A stretch of DNA of 64,000 nt from NCBI RefSeq assembly GCF_936928535.1, contig NZ_CAKZHY010000097.1, forward strand, positions 107,527-171,526, written 5' to 3'. The DNA comes from an uncultured Bradyrhizobium sp. (GTDB lineage Bacteria; Pseudomonadota; Alphaproteobacteria; Rhizobiales; Xanthobacteraceae). A program made the translations under genes and the position numbers. Shown here piece by piece: positions 17,154 through 25,931 of the stretch; the first letter of the stretch is position 1, and each line of letters starts with the position of its first letter. The notes below the pieces were generated by a model that saw nothing but the letters and a program-made list of their open reading frames with translations, did no database searches and was not told the origin of the DNA.

Positions 17154-18596
17154 TCAGGCGGCGCGCGCGGCTTTCTTCTGCAACGCGGCGGCAATCTTCA
17201 GGTCTTCGACAAAGCGCTGATATTCCATCACCTTCGCCTCGGGATCAGGGAGCCGCAGCAGATAGGACGGATGCACCGTCACCAGCGCCTTGCGTCCGTC
17301 GGGGAGGTCTATGAGCCGCCCGCGGGTCTTGCCGATGGGCGTGATCTTGCCGAAGACGCTCTGCGCGGCGGTCGCGCCCATCGCCACGATCAGTTCGGGC
17401 TGGATTGCCGAAACTTCCCGCTCATACCATTGCCGGCAGGCTTTGATCTCCGGCGTTGCCGGCTTCTGGTGCAGGCGGATCTTGCCGCGCGGCACGAATT
17501 TGAAGTGCTTTACGGCGTTGGTGACATAGACCTTCTTGCGGTCGACGCCGGCTTCCGCAAGCGCGCGGTCGAGCATCTGGCCGGCCGGGCCGACGAAGGG
17601 ATGGCCGGCGAGGTCTTCCTTGTCGCCGGGCTGCTCGCCGACCAGCATGATGGTGGCGTCCTTCGGGCCTTCGCCGAACACGGTTTGCGTCGCATCCTTG
17701 TAGAGCGGACAGGCGCGGCAATGTGCGGCTTCCTCGCGAAGCGCTTCGAGATCGTCGGCTTGGGTCTTGCGTGTCATCGGAGCCTCCGGCCGCTTCTGGG
17801 GCTTGTGCGGATCGGTTGCGGCGTTGGCGATCATGGCGCCGGTCATGCGCTCGGCGTCCTCGATCAAGGGCTTAATGATCGAAGCCTCGGGCAGGTTCCG
17901 CCAGTATTTCTTCGGCATCTCCGTTTGCATCGCTTTCACCTTCAGCCGCGCCGGATTGAAGATGCTGGCGTAATAGCGCCGCCAGGTTTCCTCCAGCCGG
18001 TCTTCGCCGGGCGCTTCGCTCTTGCTCACGCCTTGCGTGAAGGAGAGCGCATGGCCATCCCAATGCGCGCAGAGATCGGGCGTCAGGATCGACCAGGGCA
18101 TGTCGGCAAAGCGCTTGGCGAAGAACGGTGCGGCGAGCTCGACGATATGATGCTCCGGCTCGAACCAGGCGACGTAATGCGCGGCGCGTTCCCGGCCGAT
18201 CTCGCGAAAGCGCACGAAGGCGTGCATCTTGTGCTCGTCGCGATGGACCGCGCGGGCCATCGCTGTGACCAGCGCGATGTCAGGATCGGTCGCAACCTCG
18301 ATCAGATCGTGATTGTCCCTCAGACGCCAGAGCAGGCGATAGAGGATCGCAAAGCGTTCGCCATCGCGATGCAGGATTGCTGATTTCGCGAGATCGACGA
18401 ATTTGCCTGATACGCTGAAGGTGCCGTCGTTGACCTCGAGGATCGGCGACGGCGCGGGTGGCGCGAACAGATCGGCCTCTCCGCCCTGCACGGCCCAGGT
18501 GACATCGGCGGGCTGCACGTGATGAAGCACGAGGCTGCGTGCGGCTTTGCGCCAGCCGTCGAAATCGGTTTCGGTGTCGAGCGTGATGTACTGCAT
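17154..18596 (-). CDS. DUF4130 domain fused to UdgX-type uracil-DNA-binding protein
   Basis: A 480-residue fusion. Residues 1-255 fit the DUF4130 (TIGR03915) putative DNA metabolism domain. Residues 280-475 are a family 4-like uracil-DNA glycosylase (TIGR03914/UdgX): C293 and C296 (CRACPL), the active-site motif GEQPGDKEDLAGHPFVGPAG at 320-339, NAVKHFKF, the UdgX-specific loop ending in H376 (GKIRLHQKP), C387, and HPSYLLR. In Mycobacterium smegmatis UdgX the corresponding His bonds covalently to the abasic site after uracil release. The ATG shares its first base with the stop of the upstream radical SAM gene (TGATG). Confidence 0.9.
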   Translation of the reverse strand: MQYITLDTETDFDGWRKAARSLVLHHVQPADVTWAVQGGEADLFAPPAPSPILEVNDGTFSVSGKFVDLAKSAILHRDGERFAILYRLLWRLRDNHDLIEVATDPDIALVTAMARAVHRDEHKMHAFVRFREIGRERAAHYVAWFEPEHHIVELAAPFFAKRFADMPWSILTPDLCAHWDGHALSFTQGVSKSEAPGEDRLEETWRRYYASIFNPARLKVKAMQTEMPKKYWRNLPEASIIKPLIEDAERMTGAMIANAATDPHKPQKRPEAPMTRKTQADDLEALREEAAHCRACPLYKDATQTVFGEGPKDATIMLVGEQPGDKEDLAGHPFVGPAGQMLDRALAEAGVDRKKVYVTNAVKHFKFVPRGKIRLHQKPATPEIKACRQWYEREVSAIQPELIVAMGATAAQSVFGKITPIGKTRGRLIDLPDGRKALVTVHPSYLLRLPDPEAKVMEYQRFVEDLKIAAALQKKAARAA

Positions 18597-19831
18597 CAGA
18601 AGCCAAACCCTAATTGCGTTGCTTTCGGCTTGAACCGTTCGATCAGCCCGACGGCATCGAGACGATGCGGGGCGGGCCGGTAATCGCTGAGGACGATGAA
18701 CGGCAGCGCCTTTTTCTGGGGCACATGCAGCCGCGCCAGATCGGAGAGACGGATCGTGGTGGTGCGCCGCGTCGCGATGATGCGTTCGACCGCCTTGGTG
18801 CCGAAGCCCGGCACGCGCAGCAGCTCCTCGCGGCTGGCGCGGTTGACGTCGAGCGGAAAGCGGTCGCGATGGCGCAGCGCCCAGGCGAGCTTGGGATCGA
18901 TGTCGAGCGGCAGCATCGCGCTGTCGTCGACGATCTCGGCAACGTCAAAACCGTAGAACCGCATCAGCCAGTCGGCTTGGTAGAGCCGGTGCTCGCGCAG
19001 CAAGGGCGGCTGGACCAGGGGCAAGGCGCGGCTGGCATCGGGGATCGGGCTGAAGGCGGAATAGTAGACGCGCCGCAATCGGTAGGAACCGTAGAGATTG
19101 GCGCTGGTGTGGAGAATGGTGTGATCGTTCGCGCTGTCGGCGCCAACGATCATCTGGGTGCTTTGTCCGGCCGGTGCGAAACGCTGCGGCCTTGCCTTTG
19201 TTTTTGTCGTACTGATGTCCTCGGCCTCGTCCAGCTTCAGTCGCAGCCGGCCCATGGTGCGGCGGATCGCACGCACGTCCTTCTCCGGCGCGAATTGCCG
19301 CAGGCTCGTTTCCTGCGGCATCTCGATGTTGATGGAGAGACGGTCGGCATATTTACCAGCTTCGGCGATCAGCGCGTCGTCGGCCTCTGGAATGGTCTTC
19401 AGGTGAATGTAACCGCGGAAGTGATGCTCCTCGCGCAGCTTTCGCGCGACGCTGACCACTTGCTCCATTGTGTAGTCGGGGCTGCGGATGATGCCGGAGG
19501 AGAGAAACAGTCCCTCGATGTAATTGCGCCGGTAGAAGTCGAGCGTGAGCTTGACGACCTCGTCGATGGTGAAGCGGGCGCGCGGCACGTTGGACGAGGC
19601 GCGGTTGACGCAATAGAGGCAATCGTAATTGCAGGCGTTGGTCAGCAGCACCTTGAGCAGCGAGATGCAGCGTCCGTCCGGCGCATAGGAATGGCAGATG
19701 CCCATGCCGGGTGCAGTCGAGCCCATGCCCTTGCCGTCGCTGGAATCCCGCTTCTCGGTGCCGCTGGAGGCACAGGACGCGTCGTACTTCGCGGCGTCCG
19801 CCAGGATCTCCAGCTTGCGTTGTACGTCCAT
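18596..19831 (-). CDS. Putative DNA modification/repair radical SAM protein (TIGR03916)
   Basis: A 411-residue radical SAM protein with the cluster motif CX3CX2C at C67, C71 and C74 (CNYDCLYC) and a C-terminal helix-hairpin-helix DNA-binding segment (REELLRVPGFGTKAVERII). I recall the TIGR03916 family as always paired with TIGR03915 proteins, and so it is here. Its substrate is unknown. The start at 19831 has AAGGGA upstream; the longer frame to 19930 would run through the LexA box. It is the first gene of an SOS-type operon divergent from imuA. Confidence 0.9.
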   Translation of the reverse strand: MDVQRKLEILADAAKYDASCASSGTEKRDSSDGKGMGSTAPGMGICHSYAPDGRCISLLKVLLTNACNYDCLYCVNRASSNVPRARFTIDEVVKLTLDFYRRNYIEGLFLSSGIIRSPDYTMEQVVSVARKLREEHHFRGYIHLKTIPEADDALIAEAGKYADRLSINIEMPQETSLRQFAPEKDVRAIRRTMGRLRLKLDEAEDISTTKTKARPQRFAPAGQSTQMIVGADSANDHTILHTSANLYGSYRLRRVYYSAFSPIPDASRALPLVQPPLLREHRLYQADWLMRFYGFDVAEIVDDSAMLPLDIDPKLAWALRHRDRFPLDVNRASREELLRVPGFGTKAVERIIATRRTTTIRLSDLARLHVPQKKALPFIVLSDYRPAPHRLDAVGLIERFKPKATQLGFGF

Positions 19832-19913
19832 TATTGAATCCCTTTGATTCCGCTGATGAATCCGGCAGAGCGCCAATTCGATTGACTCTTTGGGTGCCGT
19901 TAGCTTTATATTA

Positions 19914-19928
19914 GAACATATCATGAAC
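19914..19928. promoter_or_regulatory. LexA (SOS) box, GAAC-N7-GAAC
   Basis: GAAC at 19914-19917, seven bases (ATATCAT), then GAAC at 19925-19928: an exact match to the alphaproteobacterial LexA consensus, a direct repeat unlike the E. coli palindrome. It sits in the 162-base gap between two divergent operons, 83 bases from the radical SAM start and 66 from the imuA start, in a locally AT-rich stretch. It most likely represses imuA-imuB-dnaE2, as is known for this cassette in other Alphaproteobacteria, and may control the divergent pair too. Confidence 0.85.
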
Positions 19929-19993
19929 AAATGAGCCAGCCGTTGGTTCTTCTTTTGAAGACCACGGCATCAATCTTCTGAGGAGCGGCGAGC

Positions 19994-20800
19994 ATGAGCG
20001 GCGCACGCATGAGCGCGCTTGCGACCTTGCGCAGCCAGATCGAACGGATCGAGACGGCGGAGGTCGTGCATCATCAGGACCGCGTCGCGCTCGGTCACGG
20101 CGAGGTCGATCGCGCCTTGAAAGGCGGTCTCGCGCGCGCGGCGATCCACGAGGTGTTTTGCGAAGGGCGCCAGGGCGCGGCCGCGACGGGCTTTGTCACC
20201 GGACTTGCGGGCCGCGTCACGGCGCAGCGGCCGCTGCTGTGGGTGCGGCAGGATTTTTCGGAGATCGAGACCGGCGCGCTGTCGATGAGCGGGCTCACTG
20301 AACTCGGCCTCGATCCGCGTCGCGTGGTGATGGTGCGTGCGGCAGACGTCGAGAGCGCACTGCGCACTTCGGCCGATGCGCTTGCTTGCGATGCGCTCGG
20401 CGCCGTCGTGCTCGACCTCTGGGGCGAGATCAGGCAGTTCGACCTCGTGGCGAGCCGCAAGCTGACGCTGGCCGCGCAAGGCTCGGGCGTCACTGGCTTG
20501 TTGTTACGGATGGCGGCACAGCCGCTGCCCTCGACCGCGGAGACGCGATGGATGCTGCGCGCGGCGCATTCGCCGCCGGGGTCGGCTTCAATGCCTGCGG
20601 CGCCTTGGGACGTCTGGGGCGCGCCGCGCTTTGATGTCGAGCTGTTGCGCAATCGTCATGGCCCGTGCGGCCGGTGGATCATGGAATGGAAGTGTGATGA
20701 GTGCCAGTTCAGTGAACCGTCGGCGTATCCTCAGCCTGTGGCTGCCGCGCCTGCCCATCGACAGGATCCAGCGGTTCTTCAGCAGCGCCGGGCTGGGTAG
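19994..20800 (+). CDS. imuA: ImuA, translesion mutasome accessory protein
   Basis: A 268-residue RecA/SulA-like accessory protein of the ImuABC mutasome, needed with ImuB and DnaE2 for damage-induced mutagenesis. Recognisable features are the N-terminal helix, the ARAAIHEVFCEG start of the RecA-like core, LLWVRQDFSEIETG, VVLDLWGE, and a C-terminal PRFDVELLRNRHGPCG segment. ATG at 19994 has GAGGAG eight bases upstream. The last 104 bases overlap imuB in another frame, so the ImuA tail of about 35 residues after the conserved core is dispensable-looking. Confidence 0.9.
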   Translation: MSGARMSALATLRSQIERIETAEVVHHQDRVALGHGEVDRALKGGLARAAIHEVFCEGRQGAAATGFVTGLAGRVTAQRPLLWVRQDFSEIETGALSMSGLTELGLDPRRVVMVRAADVESALRTSADALACDALGAVVLDLWGEIRQFDLVASRKLTLAAQGSGVTGLLLRMAAQPLPSTAETRWMLRAAHSPPGSASMPAAPWDVWGAPRFDVELLRNRHGPCGRWIMEWKCDECQFSEPSAYPQPVAAAPAHRQDPAVLQQRRAG

Positions 20801-22289
20801 AACCAATGATCCCAGCATTGTCGTCATCAAGGACAGCAATGCATTGGTGATCCATGCGCTGGACGAGGCCGCCGAGCGTTTGGGTCTGTATATCGGCCAG
20901 CCGCTCGCGAACGCGCGGGCGATGTGCCCGGATCTAAAAGTGTTCGACGCCGACGTCGTGGCCGATGCGAAGACGCTGAGCGACATCGCCGACTGGTGCG
21001 ACCGCTTCACGCCGCTGGTGGCGCTCGATGCGCCGCATGGACTGTTCCTGGATATCACCGGCTGCGCACATCTGTTCGGCGGCGAGGCTGCGCTGCTAAA
21101 GACGCTGGTCCAGGCGCTGGCGCGCCAGGGCTTTGCCGTCAGCGCGGCGATCGCCGGTACCTCGGTCTGCGCACGCACGCTGACGCGGCAGGCCACGGGC
21201 AGCATCGTTGCCGATGGCGGGGAGGCGGCGGCGATCGACCGGTTTCCGGTGTCCGCGCTCGGCGCGGACGAGACGATCACCAACGGGCTGCGCCGTGCCG
21301 GGCTGAAGACCATCGGCGATGTCGCCTCGCGCACCCCGAGCGAAATCACGGCGCGGTTCGGCGCGCGGTTCTCCACGTTGCTCGCGCATGCGCTGGGGCA
21401 GGGCGATGTGCCGATCAATCCGCGCAAGCCGCTGCCCGATTACATCGTGGAGAAACGTTTTGCCGAGCCGATTGCGACCGACACCATGATCGCGATGACG
21501 CTGTCGCGGCTCGCGGATACGTTGATCGCGTCCATGGAGAAGCAGGGCAAAGGCGCACGGCGGCTGGAGGCATCGTTTTTCCGCACCGACGGCGTGGTGC
21601 GCGCGATCATGGTCGAGACCGGACGTCCGGTGACGCAGAGCGCCGTGATTGATCGCCTGTTCCGCGAACGTCTCGAGGCGCTCGCCGATCCGCTCGATCC
21701 CGGCTTCGGTTTCGACATGGTGCGGTTGTCAGCGAGCCGCACCGAGATCGTGGTGCAGGAGCAGCGCGATCTCGATGCCCATGTCCATGACAATGACGAG
21801 CTTGCCGCGCTGATCGACCGTATCGCCGCGCGCATCGGCGGAAAGCGCGTCATCGTGCATCTGCCGCAGGACACGCACATCCCCGAGCAGGCCGTGCTGG
21901 CCGCGCCCGCCCAGCATCATCTCACTGCTTCTATGCAAGCCGAGTGGCCTGCGCGTGCCGAAAGCGAGCCGCCGCTGCGTCCCCTCAGGCTGTTCGACCA
22001 ACCGGAGCCGGTCACCGTGCCGTTTGCGACCGTGCCTGACGGTCCGCCGCATCAATTCACCTGGCGGCGGGCGAAACATGCGGTGGTGCGGGTGGAAGGG
22101 CCCGAGCGCATCGCCATGGAATGGTGGCGCCAGGACGGCAAGCAGCTGACGCGGGATTATTTCCGCATCGAGGATGCCGAGGGCCTGCGCTTCTGGATTT
22201 TTCGCGACGGTCTTTATGAAGGAGAGGTGTTCGACGCCGACGGCAAGTCTGCTCCGCCTCGCTGGTACGTGCACGGTCTCTTCGCATGA
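20697..22289 (+). CDS. imuB: ImuB, inactive Y-family polymerase of the mutasome
   Basis: A 530-residue Y-family polymerase-like protein that scaffolds the ImuABC mutasome; ImuB proteins generally lack the catalytic acidic triad. The N-terminus RRILSLWLPRLPIDRIQR has no catalytic DxD, in keeping with this. Other features are the palm region (FDADVVADAKTLSDIADWC), the helix-hairpin-helix region (GLKTIGDVASRTPSEITARFG) and the C-terminal domain ending KSAPPRWYVHGLFA. I use ATG 20697, preceded by GGAAG; the frame opens at 20631. It shares ATGA with dnaE2. A canonical beta-clamp motif was not confirmed. Confidence 0.9.
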   Translation: MSASSVNRRRILSLWLPRLPIDRIQRFFSSAGLGRTNDPSIVVIKDSNALVIHALDEAAERLGLYIGQPLANARAMCPDLKVFDADVVADAKTLSDIADWCDRFTPLVALDAPHGLFLDITGCAHLFGGEAALLKTLVQALARQGFAVSAAIAGTSVCARTLTRQATGSIVADGGEAAAIDRFPVSALGADETITNGLRRAGLKTIGDVASRTPSEITARFGARFSTLLAHALGQGDVPINPRKPLPDYIVEKRFAEPIATDTMIAMTLSRLADTLIASMEKQGKGARRLEASFFRTDGVVRAIMVETGRPVTQSAVIDRLFRERLEALADPLDPGFGFDMVRLSASRTEIVVQEQRDLDAHVHDNDELAALIDRIAARIGGKRVIVHLPQDTHIPEQAVLAAPAQHHLTASMQAEWPARAESEPPLRPLRLFDQPEPVTVPFATVPDGPPHQFTWRRAKHAVVRVEGPERIAMEWWRQDGKQLTRDYFRIEDAEGLRFWIFRDGLYEGEVFDADGKSAPPRWYVHGLFA

Positions 22290-25200
22290 ACACGCCTGCC
22301 TATGCCGAGATCGGCATCACCACCAATTTCTCCTTCCTGCGCGGCGGCTCCGATCCGCGCGCCTATGTGCATCAGGCCAGCAAGCTTGGCATTCCCGTGA
22401 TCGGGATTGCAGATCACAACACGCTGGCCGGCGTGGTACGGGCCTGGAATGAGCTCGACAATGACAAGGTGCTGCACAAGCCGAAACTCCTGATCGGCAC
22501 GCGCATCGTCTTCACCGACGGCACGCCCGATATCTTCGTCTATCCGCGCGACCGTGCCGCCTATGGCCGGCTGTGCCAGCTTCTCACCCGGGGCAAGCGC
22601 GGCGACGACATCACGCGGATCGAGAAGGGCGAGTGCCATCTCAGCTTTGGCGATCTCTTGGAGTTTGCGGAAGGCCAGCTTCTGGTCCTGACGCTGCCGC
22701 ATCGGTTTGATGATGCGCAGGCGCTGGAGGTGCTTTCAAAACTCAAGGCAAGCCGCGCCGACGGCGTGTGGCTGGCGGCGAGCCTGATCTATCGCGGCGA
22801 CGATCGCCGCCGCCTGGCGCGGCTCGGTGATCTCGCCGCAAAAGCAAAAGTGCCGCTGCTCGCGACCAACGAGGTGCTCTATCACGATCCCGGCCGGCGT
22901 CCCCTCCAGGACGTGCTCACCTGTATCAGAGAAAAGACCACGATCGAGGCAGTCGGGCGCAGGCTGGAAGCCAATGCCGAGCGCTTTCTGAAGACGCCCC
23001 GCGAGATGGCCCGGCTGTTCCGCGATGTCCCCGAGGCGATCGCGGAGACCATGCGTTTTGCGGATCGCATCGACTTCACGCTCGACCAGCTCAAGTACCA
23101 ATATCCTGATGAGCCGGTGCCGCCGGGCAAGACCGCGCAGGGACATCTGGAGGACCTGACCTGGGCGGGTGTCGATAAATATTTTGACGGCAAGATCGAC
23201 GACAAGCTGCGCGCGACGCTCAAGAAAGAACTCGCGCTAATCGCTGAGCTGAAATACGCGCATTACTTCCTCACCGTGCACGACATCGTCCATTATGCGC
23301 GCAGCCAGAACATTCTGTGCCAGGGGCGGGGATCGGCGGCGAATTCGGCAGTGTGTTATGTGCTCGGCATCACCTCCGTCGACCCGACCAAGGTCGACCT
23401 GCTGTTCGAGCGCTTCATCTCCAAGGAGCGGCTGGAGCCGCCTGACATCGACGTCGATTTCGAGCATTCTCGGCGCGAGGAGGTGATGCAATATGTCTAT
23501 CGGCGCTACGGCCGCCACCGCGCCGCGATCATCGCCACCATCATCCATTACCGTCCGCGCAGCGCCATCCGCGACGTCGGCAAGGCGCTCGGCCTGACCG
23601 AGGACGTCACCGCCGCGCTCGCCGACACCGTCTGGGGCAGCTGGGGCAAGGGCCTCAACGACATGCAGGTCCGGCAGGCCGGGCTCGATCCGCAAAATCC
23701 CATGATCAACCTTGCGGTCGAGCTTGCGACCGAGCTGATCGAATTCCCGCGCCATCTGTCCCAGCATGTCGGCGGCTATGTGCTGACCCAGGACCGGCTC
23801 GACACCTATGTGCCGATCGGCAATGCCGCGATGGACGACCGTACCTTCATCGAATGGGACAAGGACGACGTCGATGCGCTCAACATGATGAAGGTCGACG
23901 TGCTCGCGCTGGGCATGCTGACCTGCATCAGGAAGTGCTTTGATCTGATCGATCAGCACAAGGGTGAGCGTTTCGTGCTGGCGAGCGTCCCACAGGACGA
24001 TCCTAAGGTTTACGACATGCTGTGCGCCGGCGAGTCGCTCGGCGTGTTCCAGGTCGAGAGCCGCGCCCAGATGAACATGCTGCCGCGCCTGAAGCCGCGA
24101 ACCTTCTACGATCTCGTCATCGAAGTCGCGATCGTGCGTCCCGGGCCGATCCAGGGCGACATGGTGCATCCATATCTGCGCCGGCGGAACGGTCTGGAAA
24201 AGGTGAGCTATCCGTCTCCGTCGCCGGATCATGGCGACAAGGACGAACTCTACAACGTGCTGCACAAAACGATGGGTGTGCCCCTGTTCCAGGAGCAGGC
24301 GATGCGCATCGCGATCGAGGCGGCGAAATTCACCTCCGAGGAAGCCAATGGCCTGCGCCGCTCGATGGCGACCTTCCGCAATGTCGGCACCATCGGCCAG
24401 TACGAGGAGAAGCTGATCGGCAACATGGTCGCGCGCGGCTATGATCCGAATTTCGCCAGAAGCTGCTTTGATCAGATCAAGGGCTTTGGCTCCTACGGTT
24501 TTCCGGAGAGCCACGCAGCGAGCTTCGCGCAGCTCGTCTATATCTCCTCATGGCTGAAATACCATCATCCTGATGCCTTCTGCTGCGGCCTCCTGAACTC
24601 GCAGCCGATGGGCTTTTACGCGCCGGCGCAGATCGTCGGTGACGCCCGCAAGAACGATGTCGAGGTTCGCGAGATCGACGTGTCCTATAGTTTTGGGCAA
24701 AACACGTTGGAGAATGCTGACAAAAGATATTGCGCCGTACGTCTCGGCTTCCGCCAGATCGACGGCTTCCATTGGCTCGATCCGGATGAAGAAAGGCTCA
24801 AAACCATCCAGTCGTCATTCCGGGGCGCGCGCAGCGCGAGCCCGGAATCCATCGGGCCGCATACGCCTGGTGGAATGGATTCCGGGTTCGACGCTGACGC
24901 GTCGCCCCGGAATAACAAGAAAAAAGAAGACTGGGCCGACCGCATCATCGCCGCGCGCAACCGCCGCCCCTTCACCTCGCTCGAAGATTTTGCCCGCGAC
25001 ACCGGCCTGCCCAAGCGCGCATTGATCCTGCTCGCCGATGCCGATGCGTTCCGCTCGCTTGGGCTCGACCGCCGCGAGGCGCTGTGGCAGGTGCGGCGGC
25101 TGCCTGACGACGTAGCGCTGCCGCTGTTCGAAGCGGCGACCGCGCGCGAGCAGCCGGACGAGCAGGCCAAGCCGTTGCCTGAGATGCCGCGTCCCGAGCA

Positions 25201-25741
25201 GGTCGTCGCCGACTACCAGACCATCCGGCTATCGCTGAAGGGCCACCCGATGGAGTTCCTGCGCGAGATGTTTTCGCGCGAACGCATCGTCGCCTGCAAG
25301 GAGATCAGCCACGAGAACGAGAGGCGCCGCGTCCGCTGCGCCGGTGTGGTGCTGGTGCGGCAGCGGCCGGGCAGCGCCAGCGGCGTGGTGTTCATGACGC
25401 TGGAGGACGAAACCGGCATCGCCAATGTCGTGGTGTGGCCCAAGGTCATGGAGCAGTACCGCAAGGAAGTGATGGGCGCGCGCCTCATCGAGGTGCAGGG
25501 CTACATCCAGAGCAGCCCAGAGAAGGTGACGCATCTGATCGCGCAGCGCATGATCGACCGATCGCACGATCTGGTCGGCCTCGCCAACGATGCCCTGAGC
25601 CGCAAGCCCCCGGTGCCATCTGGCGCGACAGTCGTCGAGCCGCTCAACGAAGATCGCCGCGCGCTTGCGGACATGCCCGCGCAAAAGATCCGTCACCCCC
25701 GCAACGTCCGCATCCTGCCGCCCTCGCGGGATTTCCATTGA
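22286..25741 (+). CDS. dnaE2: Error-prone DNA polymerase DnaE2 (ImuC)
   Basis: The 1151-residue alpha subunit of the translesion mutasome, which extends past lesions after DNA damage. An N-terminal PHP domain (YAEIGITTNFSFLRGGSDP) is followed by the polymerase core with PDIDVDFEHSRREEV near residues 385-398, the FQEQAMRIA and GFPESHAASFAQLVY blocks, and a C-terminal OB-fold (RVRCAGVVLVRQRPG). Residues about 843-878 are an in-frame palindromic repeat (see the repeat entry) between LKTIQ and DWADRIIAARN, absent from DnaE2 sequences as I remember them. The ATG overlaps the imuB stop. Confidence 0.93.
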   Translation: MNTPAYAEIGITTNFSFLRGGSDPRAYVHQASKLGIPVIGIADHNTLAGVVRAWNELDNDKVLHKPKLLIGTRIVFTDGTPDIFVYPRDRAAYGRLCQLLTRGKRGDDITRIEKGECHLSFGDLLEFAEGQLLVLTLPHRFDDAQALEVLSKLKASRADGVWLAASLIYRGDDRRRLARLGDLAAKAKVPLLATNEVLYHDPGRRPLQDVLTCIREKTTIEAVGRRLEANAERFLKTPREMARLFRDVPEAIAETMRFADRIDFTLDQLKYQYPDEPVPPGKTAQGHLEDLTWAGVDKYFDGKIDDKLRATLKKELALIAELKYAHYFLTVHDIVHYARSQNILCQGRGSAANSAVCYVLGITSVDPTKVDLLFERFISKERLEPPDIDVDFEHSRREEVMQYVYRRYGRHRAAIIATIIHYRPRSAIRDVGKALGLTEDVTAALADTVWGSWGKGLNDMQVRQAGLDPQNPMINLAVELATELIEFPRHLSQHVGGYVLTQDRLDTYVPIGNAAMDDRTFIEWDKDDVDALNMMKVDVLALGMLTCIRKCFDLIDQHKGERFVLASVPQDDPKVYDMLCAGESLGVFQVESRAQMNMLPRLKPRTFYDLVIEVAIVRPGPIQGDMVHPYLRRRNGLEKVSYPSPSPDHGDKDELYNVLHKTMGVPLFQEQAMRIAIEAAKFTSEEANGLRRSMATFRNVGTIGQYEEKLIGNMVARGYDPNFARSCFDQIKGFGSYGFPESHAASFAQLVYISSWLKYHHPDAFCCGLLNSQPMGFYAPAQIVGDARKNDVEVREIDVSYSFGQNTLENADKRYCAVRLGFRQIDGFHWLDPDEERLKTIQSSFRGARSASPESIGPHTPGGMDSGFDADASPRNNKKKEDWADRIIAARNRRPFTSLEDFARDTGLPKRALILLADADAFRSLGLDRREALWQVRRLPDDVALPLFEAATAREQPDEQAKPLPEMPRPEQVVADYQTIRLSLKGHPMEFLREMFSRERIVACKEISHENERRRVRCAGVVLVRQRPGSASGVVFMTLEDETGIANVVVWPKVMEQYRKEVMGARLIEVQGYIQSSPEKVTHLIAQRMIDRSHDLVGLANDALSRKPPVPSGATVVEPLNEDRRALADMPAQKIRHPRNVRILPPSRDFH
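24813..24915 (+). repeat. Palindromic repeat inserted in frame within dnaE2
   Basis: About 103 bases with inverted ends: CGTCATTCCGGGGCG at the left and CGCCCCGGAATAAC at the right, plus an inner pair CCCGGAATCCAT / ATGGATTCCGGG. This is the look of the short palindromic elements common in Bradyrhizobium intergenic DNA. Here it is translated as low-complexity sequence (SFRGARSASPESIGPH and onwards) in a loop region of DnaE2, without breaking the frame. Confidence 0.8.
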
Positions 25742-25747
25742 GATTGT

Positions 25748-25770
25748 GAGCGCAGTCTCTTGCTGCGCTC
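25748..25770 (+). repeat. Hairpin just after dnaE2
   Basis: GAGCGCAG (25748-25755) and CTGCGCTC (25763-25770) form an 8-bp stem with a 7-base loop, starting 6 bases past the dnaE2 stop. No T-run follows, so it looks more like a REP-type fragment (GCAATGACG follows) than a terminator, though it could protect the 3' end of the mRNA. Confidence 0.55.
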
Positions 25771-25814
25771 GCAATGACGAGTTTGTTGAAGCGATCGCGC
25801 GCCACATTCTCGGT

Positions 25815-25917
25815 GTCATACCCCGCGAAAGCGGGGTATCCAGTACGCTTGAGGCTTCTCGGCTCTAGCCGAGCCGTCTCTGGAATACTGGATCGCCCGA
25901 TCAAGTCGGGCGATGAC
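25815..25917. repeat. Intergenic palindromic repeat, copy A
   Basis: About 103 bases with ends GTCAT and ATGAC, an inner hairpin TACCCCGC-GAAA-GCGGGGTA, a central hairpin GGCTCTAGCC, and the arms CCAGTA / TACTGG. A close second copy lies at 26775-26875, on the other side of the SDR gene. It fills most of the gap between dnaE2 and the SDR gene. Confidence 0.8.
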
Positions 25918-25931
25918 AGTGTGCCCCACGA

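Noticed and set aside
19832..19930. 33-residue extension of the radical SAM protein
   Set aside because: It would run through the LexA box; the internal ATG at 19831 has a good ribosome-binding site.
23237..24514. 425-codon minus-strand frame inside dnaE2
   Set aside because: Shadow of the DnaE2 polymerase core; no start signal or motif.
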